Notes: a model not told the origin generated them from the letters alone. Shown: positions 35,654 to 50,265, numbered from the stretch's first letter. The stretch is 64,000 nucleotides of DNA from Bradyrhizobium diazoefficiens (GCF_016616885.1 NZ_CP067102.1:2508501-2572500), one strand, 5' to 3'. Program-made: numbers and translations.

Positions 35654-35689
35654 GATATCTGGAGACTGTGACGTGTCGGAGAGTTTGGA

Positions 35690-36883
35690 ATGACGATGAA
35701 TGCCACCATCGAGACCGCGCCGGAGACGGATGCGGTGTCGCAGCGACTGACCTTCGTGCTTGCCGCGGCCTGTGGCATGGTCGCCGCCAACATCTATTAT
35801 GCCCAGCCGCTGATCGCTCCGATCAGCGCCGCGCTCGGCCTGTCGCACGCGGCCGCCGGCCTGATCGTGACCATGACGCAGATCGGCTACGGCACGGGAT
35901 TGCTGTTTATCGTGCCGCTCGGCGATCTCGTCGAGAACCGCACGCTGATCTGCACCGTCATCACGCTCGGCGCGGCGTCGCTGCTCGCGGCCGCGTTTGC
36001 GACCCATGCGCTGCCGTTCCTGATCGCCGCGTTGTTCATCGGCCTCGGCTCGGTCGCGGTGCAGATCATCATTCCCTATGCCGCGCACCTTGCGCCGGAA
36101 GCCATTCGCGGCCGCGTCGTCGGCAATGTCTCGACCGGATTGATGCTCGGCATCATGCTGGCGCGGCCGGTGTCGAGCTTCGTCACCGCGGCGCTGTCGT
36201 GGCATGCGGTGTTCTTCTGCTCGGCTGCGTTGATGATCGTACTCGCGATCGTGCTGCGTCTCACGCTGCCGAAGCGCAAGCCGGTGGCACGGATGCATTA
36301 CGGTGCGCTGCTGCTGTCGATGCCGCATCTGGTGCGCGCCACGCCGCTGTTGCGGCGGCGCGCGCTCTACCAGGCGGGCCTGTTCGGCGCCTTCACGCTG
36401 TTCTGGACGGTGGTGCCGCTCCAGCTTGCGAGCCAATTCGACTTCACCCAGCGTGGCATCGCCCTGTTCGCGCTCGCCGGCGTGTCCGGCGTGTTCGCGG
36501 CGCCGATCGCAGGCAGGCTCGCCGATCGCGGCCACAGCCGCATCGCCACGCTCGCCGCGATGCTGTTCGTCGCCCTCGGCTTCCTGGTGACGCATGTCGG
36601 CGCGGCCGGATCGATGCTCAACCTCGCCGGCCTCGTCGTGGCCGCGATCGCGATCGATTTCGGCGTGCAGGGCAACGTCGTGCTGGGCTTCCGCGCCATC
36701 TTCGTGCTCGGGCACGAACACCGCAGCCGCCTCAACGGGCTCTACATGGCAACGTTCTTGGCCGCCGGTGCCGCTGGATCCGCGCTCGGCACCTGGGCGT
36801 TCGCGCAAGGCGGCTGGCCGCTGGCCTCGGCCATTGGCCTTGCGCTGCCGGTCGCGAGCCTGCTCTATGCGGCAACCGAATAG
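35690..36883 (+). CDS. MFS transporter (probable drug/metabolite exporter)
   Basis: A 397-residue carrier with about 12 spans. The loop after helix 2 contains PLGDLVENRTLI, the form of motif A seen in COG2814 exporters. It lies 67 bp after the tetR gene and has the shared operator in its promoter. The pairing with a TetR repressor suggests export of a compound that also acts as inducer; the compound is unknown. The ATG at 35690 follows GGAGAG; an ATG six bases later is possible. Confidence 0.88.
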   Translation: MTMNATIETAPETDAVSQRLTFVLAAACGMVAANIYYAQPLIAPISAALGLSHAAAGLIVTMTQIGYGTGLLFIVPLGDLVENRTLICTVITLGAASLLAAAFATHALPFLIAALFIGLGSVAVQIIIPYAAHLAPEAIRGRVVGNVSTGLMLGIMLARPVSSFVTAALSWHAVFFCSAALMIVLAIVLRLTLPKRKPVARMHYGALLLSMPHLVRATPLLRRRALYQAGLFGAFTLFWTVVPLQLASQFDFTQRGIALFALAGVSGVFAAPIAGRLADRGHSRIATLAAMLFVALGFLVTHVGAAGSMLNLAGLVVAAIAIDFGVQGNVVLGFRAIFVLGHEHRSRLNGLYMATFLAAGAAGSALGTWAFAQGGWPLASAIGLALPVASLLYAATE

Positions 36884-37022
36884 CGGTACGATCATGCGGG
36901 GTGGGCGTTTACCAAGCCGCCGATACGGCGGCCTGGTCGATGCAATTTCCACCTCGCGGAGTCCCTGCAGCTGTAGTACTTTGGTCGCAAGCGGCCTGGT
37001 CAACGGCGGCAGAGGAGGCCCT

Positions 37023-37442
37023 ATGAGGCGTGCGGGACTGGTTGGCGTACCGCGAGTACGGCCATGGTCGTGGCAGGCATTTCTGCTCGGATTTGTCGTC
37101 GTCGCAGTGTCGGCTGCGATTCAAGGCGCCTGCGTCGCGCTCGGCGCAAAGCTCTATTTCGCGGCATTCCTGCCGAGCCTGTTCGTGCTCGGCGTTGTCG
37201 CAGGCGCGCCGGCAGCGATGTTCGCCGCACTGCTCACCATTCCGGTGGTGTGGTGGGCGTTCATCCCGCCCTTCTTCGAGTTCACGCCGCTGTCCAGCGC
37301 GAACGCCGATTCCATCAATTTGTTCTGCCTGCTCGCCGTGCTTGTGATTGGCCTGGCCGACCTCTGCCGCGCGAGCATGACGATCAACAGCTGTCGCGGG
37401 TTGAAGGCGTCGGGCGAGAGCCCGGCAACGAATTCGCAATAA
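37023..37442 (+). CDS. DUF4118-like four-span membrane protein
   Basis: A 139-residue protein made of about four hydrophobic segments (WQAFLLGFVVVAVSAAI, AAFLPSLFVLGVVAGAP, MFAALLTIPVVWWAF, LFCLLAVLVIGLADL). It resembles the membrane part of KdpD-type sensor kinases (DUF4118), but no kinase follows. GAGGAGG before the ATG is a strong ribosome site, so it looks like a free-standing gene rather than debris. Function unknown. Confidence 0.65.
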   Translation: MRRAGLVGVPRVRPWSWQAFLLGFVVVAVSAAIQGACVALGAKLYFAAFLPSLFVLGVVAGAPAAMFAALLTIPVVWWAFIPPFFEFTPLSSANADSINLFCLLAVLVIGLADLCRASMTINSCRGLKASGESPATNSQ

Positions 37443-37577
37443 TCAGGTGCTGCACGGAGCGCGCGTTGCACGCGCGCAACAGTCCGGCAACCATCCGCGC
37501 AGCCGGATCGCGCCGCTAACTTTTCAAAAAAGATTTGGCCGCAATTTCCCCCGTGGGAATACGAGGGAGTTTTCGAC

Positions 37578-37775
37578 ATGAACGGACACGCCATTTTCGA
37601 GAACGTGCGCCGCTACCGCGGCATCGCATCGCTCTATCGGCAGACCGCGGCATTTCGGCCGGGCCAGCGCTGGTCGCTGCTGGAGCAGGCCAGCGAGTGG
37701 GAAGCCCGCGCGCTGTCGGAGCTGGAAGCCTATTTCGCCGCGCGCGCCGATTACGCCACGCCGCGCGCCGCCTAA
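37578..37775 (+). CDS. Small protein, paralogue of the gene at 48313
   Basis: A 65-residue protein with FENVRRYRGIASLYRQTAAF and a helical QRWSLLEQASEWEARALSEL. The gene at 48313-48525 encodes the same pattern (MENVRRYRALASLCRQQAAY). No function is known to me. The ATG follows GAGGGAG. It lies at the left border of the Calvin-cycle locus, in the position mirrored by its paralogue at the right border. Confidence 0.75.
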   Translation: MNGHAIFENVRRYRGIASLYRQTAAFRPGQRWSLLEQASEWEARALSELEAYFAARADYATPRAA

Positions 37776-37890
37776 GCGTTAACCATCCGACGCCCGGTCG
37801 CGAGCAGAACCCGTGACGATTACGGAGTTACCCCGCTGCCCGCCTGTGCTAGCAACTGGCCCAGATCTCTACGATGGCCGGGGGCGAGCG

Positions 37891-37983
37891 ATGACCACTT
37901 TCAACCGCATCTTCACGACAGAGCGTCTGCTTCAGATCATCGTCATCCTGGCGGCGACGGCCGCAATGAAGCTGATGGGGTGA
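37891..37983 (+). CDS. Possible 30-residue membrane peptide
   Basis: ATG at 37891 behind GGGGCGAG opens a short frame with TERLLQIIVILAATAAMKLM, one weakly hydrophobic span. It lies just beyond the stop of cbbR in convergent orientation. Size and composition fit small rhizobial membrane peptides, but proof of expression is lacking. Confidence 0.4.
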   Translation: MTTFNRIFTTERLLQIIVILAATAAMKLMG

Positions 37984-37995
37984 GCGCGGGCGGCG

Positions 37996-38973
37996 CTATC
38001 GCTCGCCAAAATCGGGCACCGCGGGCAGATAATTCGCGCCCTCCGAGCCGAGGAAGTCAAACATCGCCTGCGCCGGCGGCAACAGCACCTTGTCGCTGCG
38101 GCGGATCACGTACCATTGCCGGACAATCGGCAGGCCCGCGACGTCGAGCACGATGAGGCGGCCTTCGGCAAGCTCATGCGCCACTGTATGCGCCGAGATG
38201 AAGGCGATGCCGAGACCCGCGATCACCGCCTGCTTGATGGTCTCGTTGCTGCTCATCTCCATGCCGATGATCGGCTCGAGATCGGACTTCTGGAACATCC
38301 CCTCCATCAGTGTGCGCGTGCCTGAGCCGGGCTCGCGGGTGAGAAAGGTCTCGTGCACGAGATCGGTCAGGCTGAGGCCGGAATCCTTCTCCAGCCAGTG
38401 CCCCTTGCGCGCGACGATGATGTGCGGATTGCGCCCGAGTTGGCGCACATCGACGCTGACATCGGCCGGTGGCCGACCCATCACGGCGAAATCGAGCTCG
38501 TAGCCATGCATGGCCTCGCGGATCTCCTCGCGGTTGCCGATGGTCAGCTTGATCTCGATGTTTGGTGAACGCTTCGAGAATGCCGCGATCGCGTGCGGCA
38601 CGAAATATTTCGCGGTCGAGACCGCGCCGAGATGCACCGTGCCGCCGGTCCTGCCCGCGAGCAGATCAAGCGCGCCCTGGCAGTCCGTGATCGCGGCTTC
38701 GACGCGCTCGGCGAGCGCCAGCACCTCTCTGCCTGCCTCCGTCAGCAGCATGCCGTCGCCAGTCCGCTGGACGAGCGGCAGGCCGGCGAGGTCTTGAAGC
38801 TGCCGCAGCTGCTGGGTCACGGCTGGCTGGGTCAGCCCGAGTTGGGTCGAGGCCGCGGTGACGCTGCCCTTGGCCGACAGCGCCGCAAGCGATCGCAACT
38901 GCCGGATCGTCAGATGCCGGAGCTGGGCCGCCGCATGGCCAGGGGCGTTATAAGAAAATTCTTTGGCACTCAT
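37996..38973 (-). CDS. cbbR: LysR-type regulator CbbR
   Basis: The 325-residue protein has the LysR winged helix near its N-terminus (LRSLAALSAKGSVTAASTQL, GLTQPAVTQQLRQLQDLAG) and the periplasmic-binding-like effector domain with TREPGSGTRTLME. It is transcribed away from cbbF, the classic arrangement of CbbR, which activates the Calvin-cycle operon in response to metabolites such as RuBP or NADPH. An AT-rich imperfect dyad lies in the 120-bp shared intergenic region. Confidence 0.93.
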   Translation of the reverse strand: MSAKEFSYNAPGHAAAQLRHLTIRQLRSLAALSAKGSVTAASTQLGLTQPAVTQQLRQLQDLAGLPLVQRTGDGMLLTEAGREVLALAERVEAAITDCQGALDLLAGRTGGTVHLGAVSTAKYFVPHAIAAFSKRSPNIEIKLTIGNREEIREAMHGYELDFAVMGRPPADVSVDVRQLGRNPHIIVARKGHWLEKDSGLSLTDLVHETFLTREPGSGTRTLMEGMFQKSDLEPIIGMEMSSNETIKQAVIAGLGIAFISAHTVAHELAEGRLIVLDVAGLPIVRQWYVIRRSDKVLLPPAQAMFDFLGSEGANYLPAVPDFGER

Positions 38974-38999
38974 TATGAATAGAAATTTTGCTTATTAAG
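38972..38999. promoter_or_regulatory. Candidate CbbR binding region
   Basis: An AT-rich imperfect dyad (ATTATGAATAG ... CTTATTAAG) overlaps the cbbR start region in an otherwise GC-rich gap. It contains T-N11-A patterns expected of LysR sites. It would serve both cbbR and the cbbF operon. Confidence 0.5.
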
Positions 39000-39093
39000 C
39001 CGCTCCTGTCAATCTCCTCGTGCCGGGATCGACCGCAACCGACCTCCGCCGGGGAGGGAACTGGATGCGGCGCCAGCAAAGGGATGGACGCAG

Positions 39094-40131
39094 ATGACCG
39101 GGCAATTCAGGCTGGACGACCACCTTCAACGCTATTCCGAGACGGCGTCGCACGCGCTGGCCGTCGCGGCCGCGGTCGACGCCATCGCAGCTGCGGCGAT
39201 CGAGATCGCCGATCTCATCGCGACAGGCGATCTTGCGGACGCCTCGGGCCTCACGACCGGCCGCAACAGCGACGGCGACGTCCAGCGCGACCTCGATGTG
39301 CAGGCGGATGCGATCCTGCGCCGCTGCCTCGGCAAGCTACCGATCGCGGCGCTGGCGTCCGAAGAGATGCACGAGCCGCAGATCGGCGACCGCGACGCCA
39401 AAATCTGCGTCGCGATCGATCCGCTCGATGGTTCCTCCAACATCGACCTCAACATGACCGTCGGCACGATCTTCTCGATTCTGCCCGCGCCGGACGATCT
39501 CGGTCTCGCCTTCCATCAGCGCGGCTCGGCGCAACTAGCGGCGGGCTTCGTCACTTTCGGTCCCCAGACCTCGCTGGTGCTGACGCTCGGCGACGGCGTC
39601 GACATCTTCACCTTCGACCGCAAGGCCGGCTGCTTCCGTCTCGCGCGTAGCGCCGTGCAAATCTCCGAGGCGTGCGAGGAGTTCGCGATCAACGTCTCCA
39701 ATCGTCGCCATTGGGATTCGCCAGTGCGGACCTTCATCGACGAATGCCTCGCCGGCATCGATGGGCCCGCCAACCACAATTTCAACATGCGCTGGATCGG
39801 CTCGTTGGTCGCGGAGACCTATCGCATTCTGACCCACGGCGGCGTGTTCCTCTATCCGTCCGATGCGCGCCCTGGCTATGGCGACGGCCGCCTGCGTCTC
39901 GTCTACGAGGCACACCCGATGGCAATGGTCATCGAGCAAGCCGGCGGCTCGGCCTCGACCGGACGCGAGCGCATTCTCGATCTCTCAGCGCAAAACCTGC
40001 ATCAGCGCGTGCCGCTGGTCATGGGCTCCAGCAACGAGGTGCGGCGCGTCGCCGAACTGCACTGCGATCCGCTGCTGGTTGCGAGCGTCTCGGCGCCGCT
40101 GTTCGCGCGGCGCGGCTTCTTCCGCTTGTGA
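39094..40131 (+). CDS. cbbF: Fructose-1,6-bisphosphatase class I
   Basis: The 345-residue enzyme removes the 1-phosphate of fructose 1,6-bisphosphate (and sedoheptulose 1,7-bisphosphate in Calvin-cycle versions). The metal site is seen in ASEEMHE and [14 protein letters not shown] near residues 90-115, and the sugar-phosphate contact is in [20 protein letters not shown]. It is the first gene of the rightward cbbFPTALSXE operon, 120 bp from cbbR, with cbbP 12 bp downstream. Confidence 0.96.
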   Translation: MTGQFRLDDHLQRYSETASHALAVAAAVDAIAAAAIEIADLIATGDLADASGLTTGRNSDGDVQRDLDVQADAILRRCLGKLPIAALASEEMHEPQIGDRDAKICVAIDPLDGSSNIDLNMTVGTIFSILPAPDDLGLAFHQRGSAQLAAGFVTFGPQTSLVLTLGDGVDIFTFDRKAGCFRLARSAVQISEACEEFAINVSNRRHWDSPVRTFIDECLAGIDGPANHNFNMRWIGSLVAETYRILTHGGVFLYPSDARPGYGDGRLRLVYEAHPMAMVIEQAGGSASTGRERILDLSAQNLHQRVPLVMGSSNEVRRVAELHCDPLLVASVSAPLFARRGFFRL

Positions 40132-40143
40132 GCGAGGTGACAC

Positions 40144-41019
40144 ATGTCCAGGAAGCATCCGATCATTTCCATCACCGGCTCCTCCGGCGCCGGCACCACC
40201 TCGGTCAAGAAGACGTTTGAGCAGATCTTCTTCCGCGAGAAGGTCAACGCCGCCTACATCGAAGGCGATGCCTTCCATCGCTACGACCGCGCCGAGATGC
40301 GCGCGCAGATGGCCACGGAGGCCGAACGCGGCAACAAGCATTTCAGCCATTTCAGCCCCGAGACCAATCTGTTCGAGGAGCTGGAGCGGGCCTTCCGCGA
40401 CTATGGCGAGACCGGCACAGCCATGACGCGGCACTATGTGCACGACGCCGAGGAATCTGCACTGCACGGTGCCGCGCCCGGCACTTTCACCGAATGGGAG
40501 CGGCTGCCGGAGAACTCCGACCTGCTGTTCTACGAAGGCCTGCATGGCGCTGTGGTTACCGACAGGGTGAACGTCGCGCGCTATGCCGACCTCAAGATCG
40601 GCGTCGTGCCCGTGATCAATCTCGAATGGATCCAGAAGCTGCATCGCGACCGCAGCGCGCGCGGCTATTCGACCGAAGCCGTCACCGACACCATCCTGCG
40701 GCGGATGCCGGATTACATCCACTACATCTGCCCGCAATTCACCGAGACGGACATCAACTTCCAGCGCGTGCCGACGGTGGACACGTCCAATCCGTTCATC
40801 GCGCGATGGATTCCGACTCCGGACGAGTCGATGGTCGTGATCCGCTTCAAGAATCCGCGCGGCATCGATTTCCCCTATCTGCTCTCGATGCTGCCGCACA
40901 GCTGGATGTCCCGCGCGAACTCGATCGTGTGTCCGGGCGCGAAGCTTGACCTCGCGATGCAGCTCATCCTGACGCCGCTGATCATGCAGCTGATCGAGCG
41001 CAAGCGGGGCCTGAAATGA
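40144..41019 (+). CDS. cbbP: Phosphoribulokinase
   Basis: The 291-residue enzyme makes ribulose 1,5-bisphosphate from ribulose 5-phosphate and ATP. The P-loop is [14 protein letters not shown] near residue 10. [14 protein letters not shown] supplies the catalytic acid region, and [10 protein letters not shown] and [19 protein letters not shown] follow. Length is that of the proteobacterial octameric type. It sits between cbbF (12 bp) and cbbT (31 bp) and follows a good ribosome site (AGCGAGGTGAC). Confidence 0.97.
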   Translation: MSRKHPIISITGSSGAGTTSVKKTFEQIFFREKVNAAYIEGDAFHRYDRAEMRAQMATEAERGNKHFSHFSPETNLFEELERAFRDYGETGTAMTRHYVHDAEESALHGAAPGTFTEWERLPENSDLLFYEGLHGAVVTDRVNVARYADLKIGVVPVINLEWIQKLHRDRSARGYSTEAVTDTILRRMPDYIHYICPQFTETDINFQRVPTVDTSNPFIARWIPTPDESMVVIRFKNPRGIDFPYLLSMLPHSWMSRANSIVCPGAKLDLAMQLILTPLIMQLIERKRGLK

Positions 41020-41050
41020 TCCACAACAACGACAACAACGGGAGGGTTTG

Positions 41051-43072
<2,022 letters not shown>

Positions 43073-43086
43073 CAGGAGGACTCCTC

Positions 43087-45664
<2,578 letters not shown>

Positions 45665-45675
45665 GGAGTTTTGAC

Positions 45676-46083
45676 ATGAAACTAACCCAGGGTTGCTTCT
45701 CGTTCCTGCCCGATCTCACCGACGACCAGATCACCAAGCAGGTCCAATATTGCCTCAGCAATGGCTGGGCGGTGAACATCGAGTTCACCGACGACCCGCA
45801 TCCCCGCAACACCTATTGGGAGATGTGGGGCCTGCCGATGTTCGATCTCCAGGACGCCGCCGGCGTGATGATGGAGCTCGCCGAATGCCGCAGGGTCTAT
45901 GGCGATCGCTACATCCGCATCAGCGGTTTCGACTCGAGCCACGGCTGGGAATCGGTGCGGATCTCCTTCCTGGTCAACCGTCCGCCGCAAGAGGCCGAGT
46001 TCGAGCTGGTGCGGCAGGAGGTTGGCGGCCGCGCGATCCGCTACACCACTGTGCGCAAGCCAGCTACCCACGCCTCGCAATAG
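45676..46083 (+). CDS. cbbS: RuBisCO small subunit, red type
   Basis: The 135-residue subunit starts [19 protein letters not shown] and has [20 protein letters not shown]. The extended C-terminus (about 30 residues longer than in plant-type subunits) forms the beta hairpin of red-type small subunits. It pairs with CbbL in an L8S8 enzyme. The next gene, cbbX, begins 97 bp downstream. Confidence 0.97.
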   Translation: MKLTQGCFSFLPDLTDDQITKQVQYCLSNGWAVNIEFTDDPHPRNTYWEMWGLPMFDLQDAAGVMMELAECRRVYGDRYIRISGFDSSHGWESVRISFLVNRPPQEAEFELVRQEVGGRAIRYTTVRKPATHASQ

Positions 46084-46180
46084 CCACTCCCTTCCGCGCG
46101 GAGCACTCCCTGCTCCGTATCCTTGGCGGATCACTGCTTCGCCGCTCCCCCGCGGCGAAGCTCTTTTCTTCGAGGTGCCG

Positions 46181-47113
46181 ATGCTCGACGTTCCCCACGC
46201 CACGACAACCGAGCCCAACGAAACCAGCTTCGATCTTCGCAAGGAGGCCGAAGCGGCCGGGATCACCGACACGCTGCAACAGCTTGAGCAGGAGCTGATC
46301 GGTCTGAAGCCGGTCAAGAACCGCGTGCGCCAGATCGCCTCGCTGCTGCTGATCGAGCGGATCCGCCAGCGCGCCGGGCTCGCATCAACACCACCGACGC
46401 TGCACATGTCGTTCACCGGCAATCCCGGCACCGGCAAGACCACGGTGGCGCTGCGTATGGCAAAAATCCTGCACGGGCTCGGCTTCGTGCGGCGTGGGCA
46501 GGTGATCTCGGTGACGCGCGATGATCTTGTCGGGCAATATATCGGCCATACCGCGCCGAAGACGAAGGAGATCCTGAAGAAGGCGATGGGCGGCGTGCTT
46601 TTCATCGACGAGGCCTATTACCTGCACCGGCCCGACAACGAACGCGACTACGGCCAGGAGGCGATCGAGATCCTGCTCCAGGTGATGGAGAACCAGCGCG
46701 AAGACCTCGTGGTGATCCTCGCCGGCTATGGCGAGCGCATGACGAGCTTCTTCGCCTCCAATCCCGGCTTCCGCTCGCGCATCGCCCATCACATCGAATT
46801 TCCCGATTATGCGGAAGCCGAGTTGCTGGTCATCGCCGAGCTGATGCTGCGGGAGCGCGGCTATCGCTTTTCGGCGGCGGCGCGCGAGGCGTTCGAGAAG
46901 TACATCGCGTTACGCCGAACCCAGCCGTTCTTCTCCAACGCGCGCTCGATCCGCAACGCGGTCGACCGTATCCGGCTGCGGCAGGCCGATCGCCTGGTGT
47001 CGGATCTCGATCGCATGCTCGACGTCGCCGATCTCGAGACGATCGATCCCATCGACGTCCTGGCGAGCCGCGTCTTCAGTGGCGGAGCCGATGCGCGGAG
47101 TGCAAATCCATGA
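46181..47113 (+). CDS. cbbX: RuBisCO activase CbbX (AAA+)
   Basis: The 310-residue AAA+ protein pulls on the CbbL C-terminus to free inhibited red-type RuBisCO. Walker A is GNPGTGKTT near residue 80, Walker B is [12 protein letters not shown] near 140, and [15 protein letters not shown] lies in the lid domain. The start at 46181 follows GAGGTG; the longer open frame running back into cbbS is not coding. Its stop overlaps the cbbE start (ATGA). Confidence 0.97.
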   Translation: MLDVPHATTTEPNETSFDLRKEAEAAGITDTLQQLEQELIGLKPVKNRVRQIASLLLIERIRQRAGLASTPPTLHMSFTGNPGTGKTTVALRMAKILHGLGFVRRGQVISVTRDDLVGQYIGHTAPKTKEILKKAMGGVLFIDEAYYLHRPDNERDYGQEAIEILLQVMENQREDLVVILAGYGERMTSFFASNPGFRSRIAHHIEFPDYAEAELLVIAELMLRERGYRFSAAAREAFEKYIALRRTQPFFSNARSIRNAVDRIRLRQADRLVSDLDRMLDVADLETIDPIDVLASRVFSGGADARSANP

Positions 47114-47847
47114 CCAAGGAGATCATTATCGCCCCCTCGATCCTGGCGGCGGACTTCGCGCGCCTCGGCGAGGAGATCGCAGCAATCGATGCGGCCGGCG
47201 CCGATTGGATCCATTGCGACGTCATGGACGGCCACTTCGTGCCGAACATCAGTTTTGGCGCCGACGTCATCAAGGCGATTCGGCCGGTGACGAAGAAGAT
47301 TTTCGACGTCCATCTGATGATCGCGCCCGTCGATCCTTATCTGGAGGCGTTCGCGAAGGCGGGGGCTGATGTCATCACCGTCCACGCCGAGGCGGGCCCG
47401 CATCTCGACCGTTCGCTCCAGGCGATCCGCGCACTCGGCAAGAAGGCCGGTGTCAGCCTGTGTCCGGCAACGCCCGAGAGCGCGATCGAATACGTGCTTG
47501 ATCGTCTGGATCTCGTGCTGGTGATGACGGTAAACCCTGGCTTCGGTGGCCAGTCCTTCCTCGAATCTCAGCTCGAAAAGATCGCGCGCATTCGAAGCAT
47601 GATCGGCGAGCGGCCGATCCGGCTCGAGGTCGATGGCGGCATCACGCGCGACAATGCCGCTGCTGTTGCCGCCGCGGGCGCTGACACACTCGTTGCAGGT
47701 TCCGCCGTGTTCCGCGGCAGCAACTGTGCGGATTATGCTGCCAACATCGCGGCCATTCGCGTGGCCTCCGAGGCTGGCGGGGTTCCGAAGCTGCACGATA
47801 ATTCCGCGTTGCCGATGCGTGCAGGAGAAAGCGTGCGTATCCGGTAG
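47110..47847 (+). CDS. cbbE: Ribulose-phosphate 3-epimerase
   Basis: The 245-residue TIM-barrel enzyme interconverts ribulose and xylulose 5-phosphates. Motifs are [59 protein letters not shown] and [14 protein letters not shown] 20-residue C-terminal extension beyond the usual epimerase end is present. It is the last gene of the cbb operon; no T-rich terminator follows, only the decayed EAL gene. Confidence 0.96.
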   Translation: MTKEIIIAPSILAADFARLGEEIAAIDAAGADWIHCDVMDGHFVPNISFGADVIKAIRPVTKKIFDVHLMIAPVDPYLEAFAKAGADVITVHAEAGPHLDRSLQAIRALGKKAGVSLCPATPESAIEYVLDRLDLVLVMTVNPGFGGQSFLESQLEKIARIRSMIGERPIRLEVDGGITRDNAAAVAAAGADTLVAGSAVFRGSNCADYAANIAAIRVASEAGGVPKLHDNSALPMRAGESVRIR

Positions 47848-47854
47848 AGAGAAC

Positions 47855-48125
47855 GGGCTGATCATTGAGATCGGCGAATGGGTTTTGCGCGAGGCGTGCC
47901 GCGAGGCGGCGTCCTGGCCGCGGCCATTGCAGGTCGGTCAACCTGTCGCCGGTCCAGTTTCAGGCCGGCGACCTCGAACGGTCCATCCACCAGATCCTGC
48001 TGGAGACCGGACTTGCGCCGACGCGGCTCGAGGTCGAGACCACCGAGGGCGTGCTGATCGACGATTTCACCCGCGCCCTCAATCTGCTGCGGAGGCTGAA
48101 GGCGCTCGGCCGCCGCTACGCCTAG
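47855..48125 (+). pseudogene. EAL-domain (c-di-GMP phosphodiesterase) remnant
   Basis: Two consecutive frames encode the middle of an EAL domain. LIIEIGEWVLREACREAASW comes in one frame. After about 47935 the neighbouring frame continues VNLSPVQFQAGDLERSIHQI and then LEVETTEGVLIDDFTRALNL. The expected sequence across the junction is LQVAVNLSP, so two bases have been lost. The text stops being EAL-like after LKALG, before the DDFGTG motif, and no N- or C-terminal parts are present. It is a relic of a once larger signalling protein. Confidence 0.8.
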
Positions 48126-48312
48126 GCCCACTAGCCACCTAGCCAAGTTCCACGTGCAATTCGGCGCGATTGGAACTAAAGTCCCCGCGTGCATTTCTCA
48201 AAAGTTAACTGCGATCCGGCGTGCGGCGCGCGCAAAAAATGTTTTGCACAATCGCCATCGGCCTGACGCAAATCAGGGCAATAAGCTCTGTGTGAATGCG
48301 AGGGAGGGTCTC

Positions 48313-48525
48313 ATGGAGAACGTACGTCGCTACCGCGCGCTGGCGTCCCTCTGTCGCCAGCAGGCCGCCTATCGGCCGCTCCAGAACTGGCAGCTGCTCG
48401 GCCAGGCCGAACATTTCGAATATCTCGCCGAGGTAGCGTTGAAAGCGCATTTCGACGCGTGCAATGCACAACGCGAAGACGACGCCGTCGCAGCCGCGGC
48501 ATGGGAGCGACCCGCCGCGGCGTGA
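48313..48525 (+). CDS. Small protein, paralogue of the gene at 37578
   Basis: A 70-residue protein starting MENVRRYRALASLCRQQAAY and continuing with a helical QLLGQAEHFEYLAEVALKAH and an acidic-alanine tail. It matches the 65-residue product at 37578-37775 over about 50 residues. The ATG follows GAGGGAGGG. Function unknown. Confidence 0.75.
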   Translation: MENVRRYRALASLCRQQAAYRPLQNWQLLGQAEHFEYLAEVALKAHFDACNAQREDDAVAAAAWERPAAA

Positions 48526-48675
48526 GGGTCTATCCGCAATTCTTCACAGCGACGGTTGTTGAGGCTTCGACGTCTCTTGAGAGAACAAGGATCTTGAAAG
48601 AACAAGGACTGCGGCCGCCGGCCGCACTTTCTTTGCCAAGATTTAATCGCGTGGACGGGACGTCGTAAGGTGACG

Positions 48676-48717
48676 ATGTCCATGTTGGGTGCAAGGCGAC
48701 TTACCCAACATGGACAT
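48676..48717. promoter_or_regulatory. 15-bp perfect inverted repeat before the DegP-type gene
   Basis: ATGTCCATGTTGGGT and its exact complement are separated by 12 bases and end 6 bp before the ATG at 48724. In RNA this is a very stable hairpin covering the position of the ribosome site; in DNA it could be an operator. Confidence 0.7.
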
Positions 48718-48723
48718 TTCGAT

Positions 48724-50265
48724 ATGATCGATCGCGTCAATTCCGACACCACCAGGATCCGTACAATTCTGAAGCCGCGCCGGCTCGCGCTGCTTGGCAC
48801 CGTGGCAGCGCTTGGCGTGGCCGTGCTGGCTGCGTCTCCCGCTTCGACGCCGTTCGGCGTGAACTCCCTGATTTCACCGGCGCATGCCGCTGAAAGCGCC
48901 GCGACGCCGCCGGGCTTCGGCGACCTCGTCAGCAAGGTCAAGCCCGCCGTCATCTCGGTGCGGGTGAAGATCGACCAGGACAACGACAAGAGCGCGATGC
49001 TGCAACAGAACCGGATGGATCAGGACGAGGGTTCTCCGTTCGACCAGTTCTCGCAGCAGTTCGGCTTCCCGGGTGGCATGAACGGCATGCCGCGCCAGCG
49101 TCACCAGGTGATCACGGGCGAAGGCTCCGGCTTCTTCATCTCGGCCGACGGCTACGCCGTGACCAACAACCATGTCGTCGACCACGCCGAGTCCGTGCAG
49201 GTGACGATGGACGACGGCACGATCTACACCGCGAAGGTCGTCGGCACCGATCCGAAGACCGACCTCGCGCTAATCAAGGTCGACGGCAAGAAGGACTTCC
49301 CGTTCGTGAAATTCTCCGACCAGAAGCCGCGGATCGGGGACTGGGTGGTTGCGGTCGGCAATCCCTTCGGCCTCGGCGGCACCGTCACGGCCGGTATCGT
49401 CTCGGCCAGCGGCCGCGACATCGGCAACGGTCCCTATGACGACTTTATCCAGATCGATGCGCCGATCAACAAGGGCAATTCCGGCGGCCCGGCCTTCGAC
49501 ATGAACGGCAACGTGATCGGCGTGAACACCGCGATCTTCTCGCCCTCGGGCGGCTCGGTCGGCATCGGCTTCGATATTCCGTCCTCGACCGCCAAGCTTG
49601 TGGTCGCGCAGCTGAAGGATAAGGGCGCCGTCACCCGCGGCTGGCTCGGTGTGCAGGTGCAGCCGGTGACCGCAGAAATCGCCGACAGCCTCGGCCTGAA
49701 GGCGGCGCGCGGCGCAATCGTCGACAACCCGCAGGACGGCAGCCCGGCGGCGAAGGCCGGCATCGAGGCGGGCGACGTCATCACCGCCGTCAACGGCACC
49801 GCGATCAAGGACTCCCGCGATCTCGCCCGCACCATCGCCACGCTGGCACCAGGTACGTCCGTGAAGCTCGATGTCGTCCACAAGGGCGACACCAAGACGG
49901 TGACGCTGGCGCTCGGCGAACTGCCGAACGAGCGGCAAGCCAAAGGAAGCGGCAATACTGACGACGGCAAGACGCAGCAGGCCCCCGGCACGCCGCGCCT
50001 CGGCCTCAGCCTGGCGCCGGCCGGCGACGTCCAGGGCGCAGGCCAGAAGGGCGTCGTGGTCACCGAGGTCGACCCGCAGGGGCCGGCGGCGCAGCGCGGC
50101 ATCCAGACCGGCGACGTCATCCTCAACGTCGGCGGCAAGGCGGTCGCCAATGTCGGCGACGTCCGCTCCGAGCTGGCGCAGGCCAAATCGTCCGGCAAGA
50201 ACAGCGTGCTGCTGCAGGTGAAGAACGCGGAGGCGACTCGTTTCGTGGCGGTGCCGCTCGCCTGA
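48724..50265 (+). CDS. degP: Periplasmic serine protease, DegP/HtrA (Do) family
   Basis: The 513-residue protein is exported (hydrophobic segment RLALLGTVAALGVAVLAA near residues 20-38, cleavage likely at AHA). It degrades or refolds damaged envelope proteins. The trypsin-like triad is seen in NNHVVDHA (His), TDLALIKV (Asp) and GNSGGPAF (Ser, near residue 257), followed by two PDZ domains (about 295-385 and 420-505). The ATG at 48724 gives the usual N-terminus, although earlier ATG codons at 48676 and 48682 inside the inverted repeat have a GGTGA site. A terminator follows the gene. Confidence 0.94.
   Translation: MIDRVNSDTTRIRTILKPRRLALLGTVAALGVAVLAASPASTPFGVNSLISPAHAAESAATPPGFGDLVSKVKPAVISVRVKIDQDNDKSAMLQQNRMDQDEGSPFDQFSQQFGFPGGMNGMPRQRHQVITGEGSGFFISADGYAVTNNHVVDHAESVQVTMDDGTIYTAKVVGTDPKTDLALIKVDGKKDFPFVKFSDQKPRIGDWVVAVGNPFGLGGTVTAGIVSASGRDIGNGPYDDFIQIDAPINKGNSGGPAFDMNGNVIGVNTAIFSPSGGSVGIGFDIPSSTAKLVVAQLKDKGAVTRGWLGVQVQPVTAEIADSLGLKAARGAIVDNPQDGSPAAKAGIEAGDVITAVNGTAIKDSRDLARTIATLAPGTSVKLDVVHKGDTKTVTLALGELPNERQAKGSGNTDDGKTQQAPGTPRLGLSLAPAGDVQGAGQKGVVVTEVDPQGPAAQRGIQTGDVILNVGGKAVANVGDVRSELAQAKSSGKNSVLLQVKNAEATRFVAVPLA

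Noticed and set aside
48593..48650. Heat-shock (sigma-32) promoter upstream of the DegP-type gene
   Set aside because: A CTTGAAA block exists, but no matching -10 region lies at the right distance; only a 10-bp direct repeat (AGAACAAGGA) and a GC hairpin are present.
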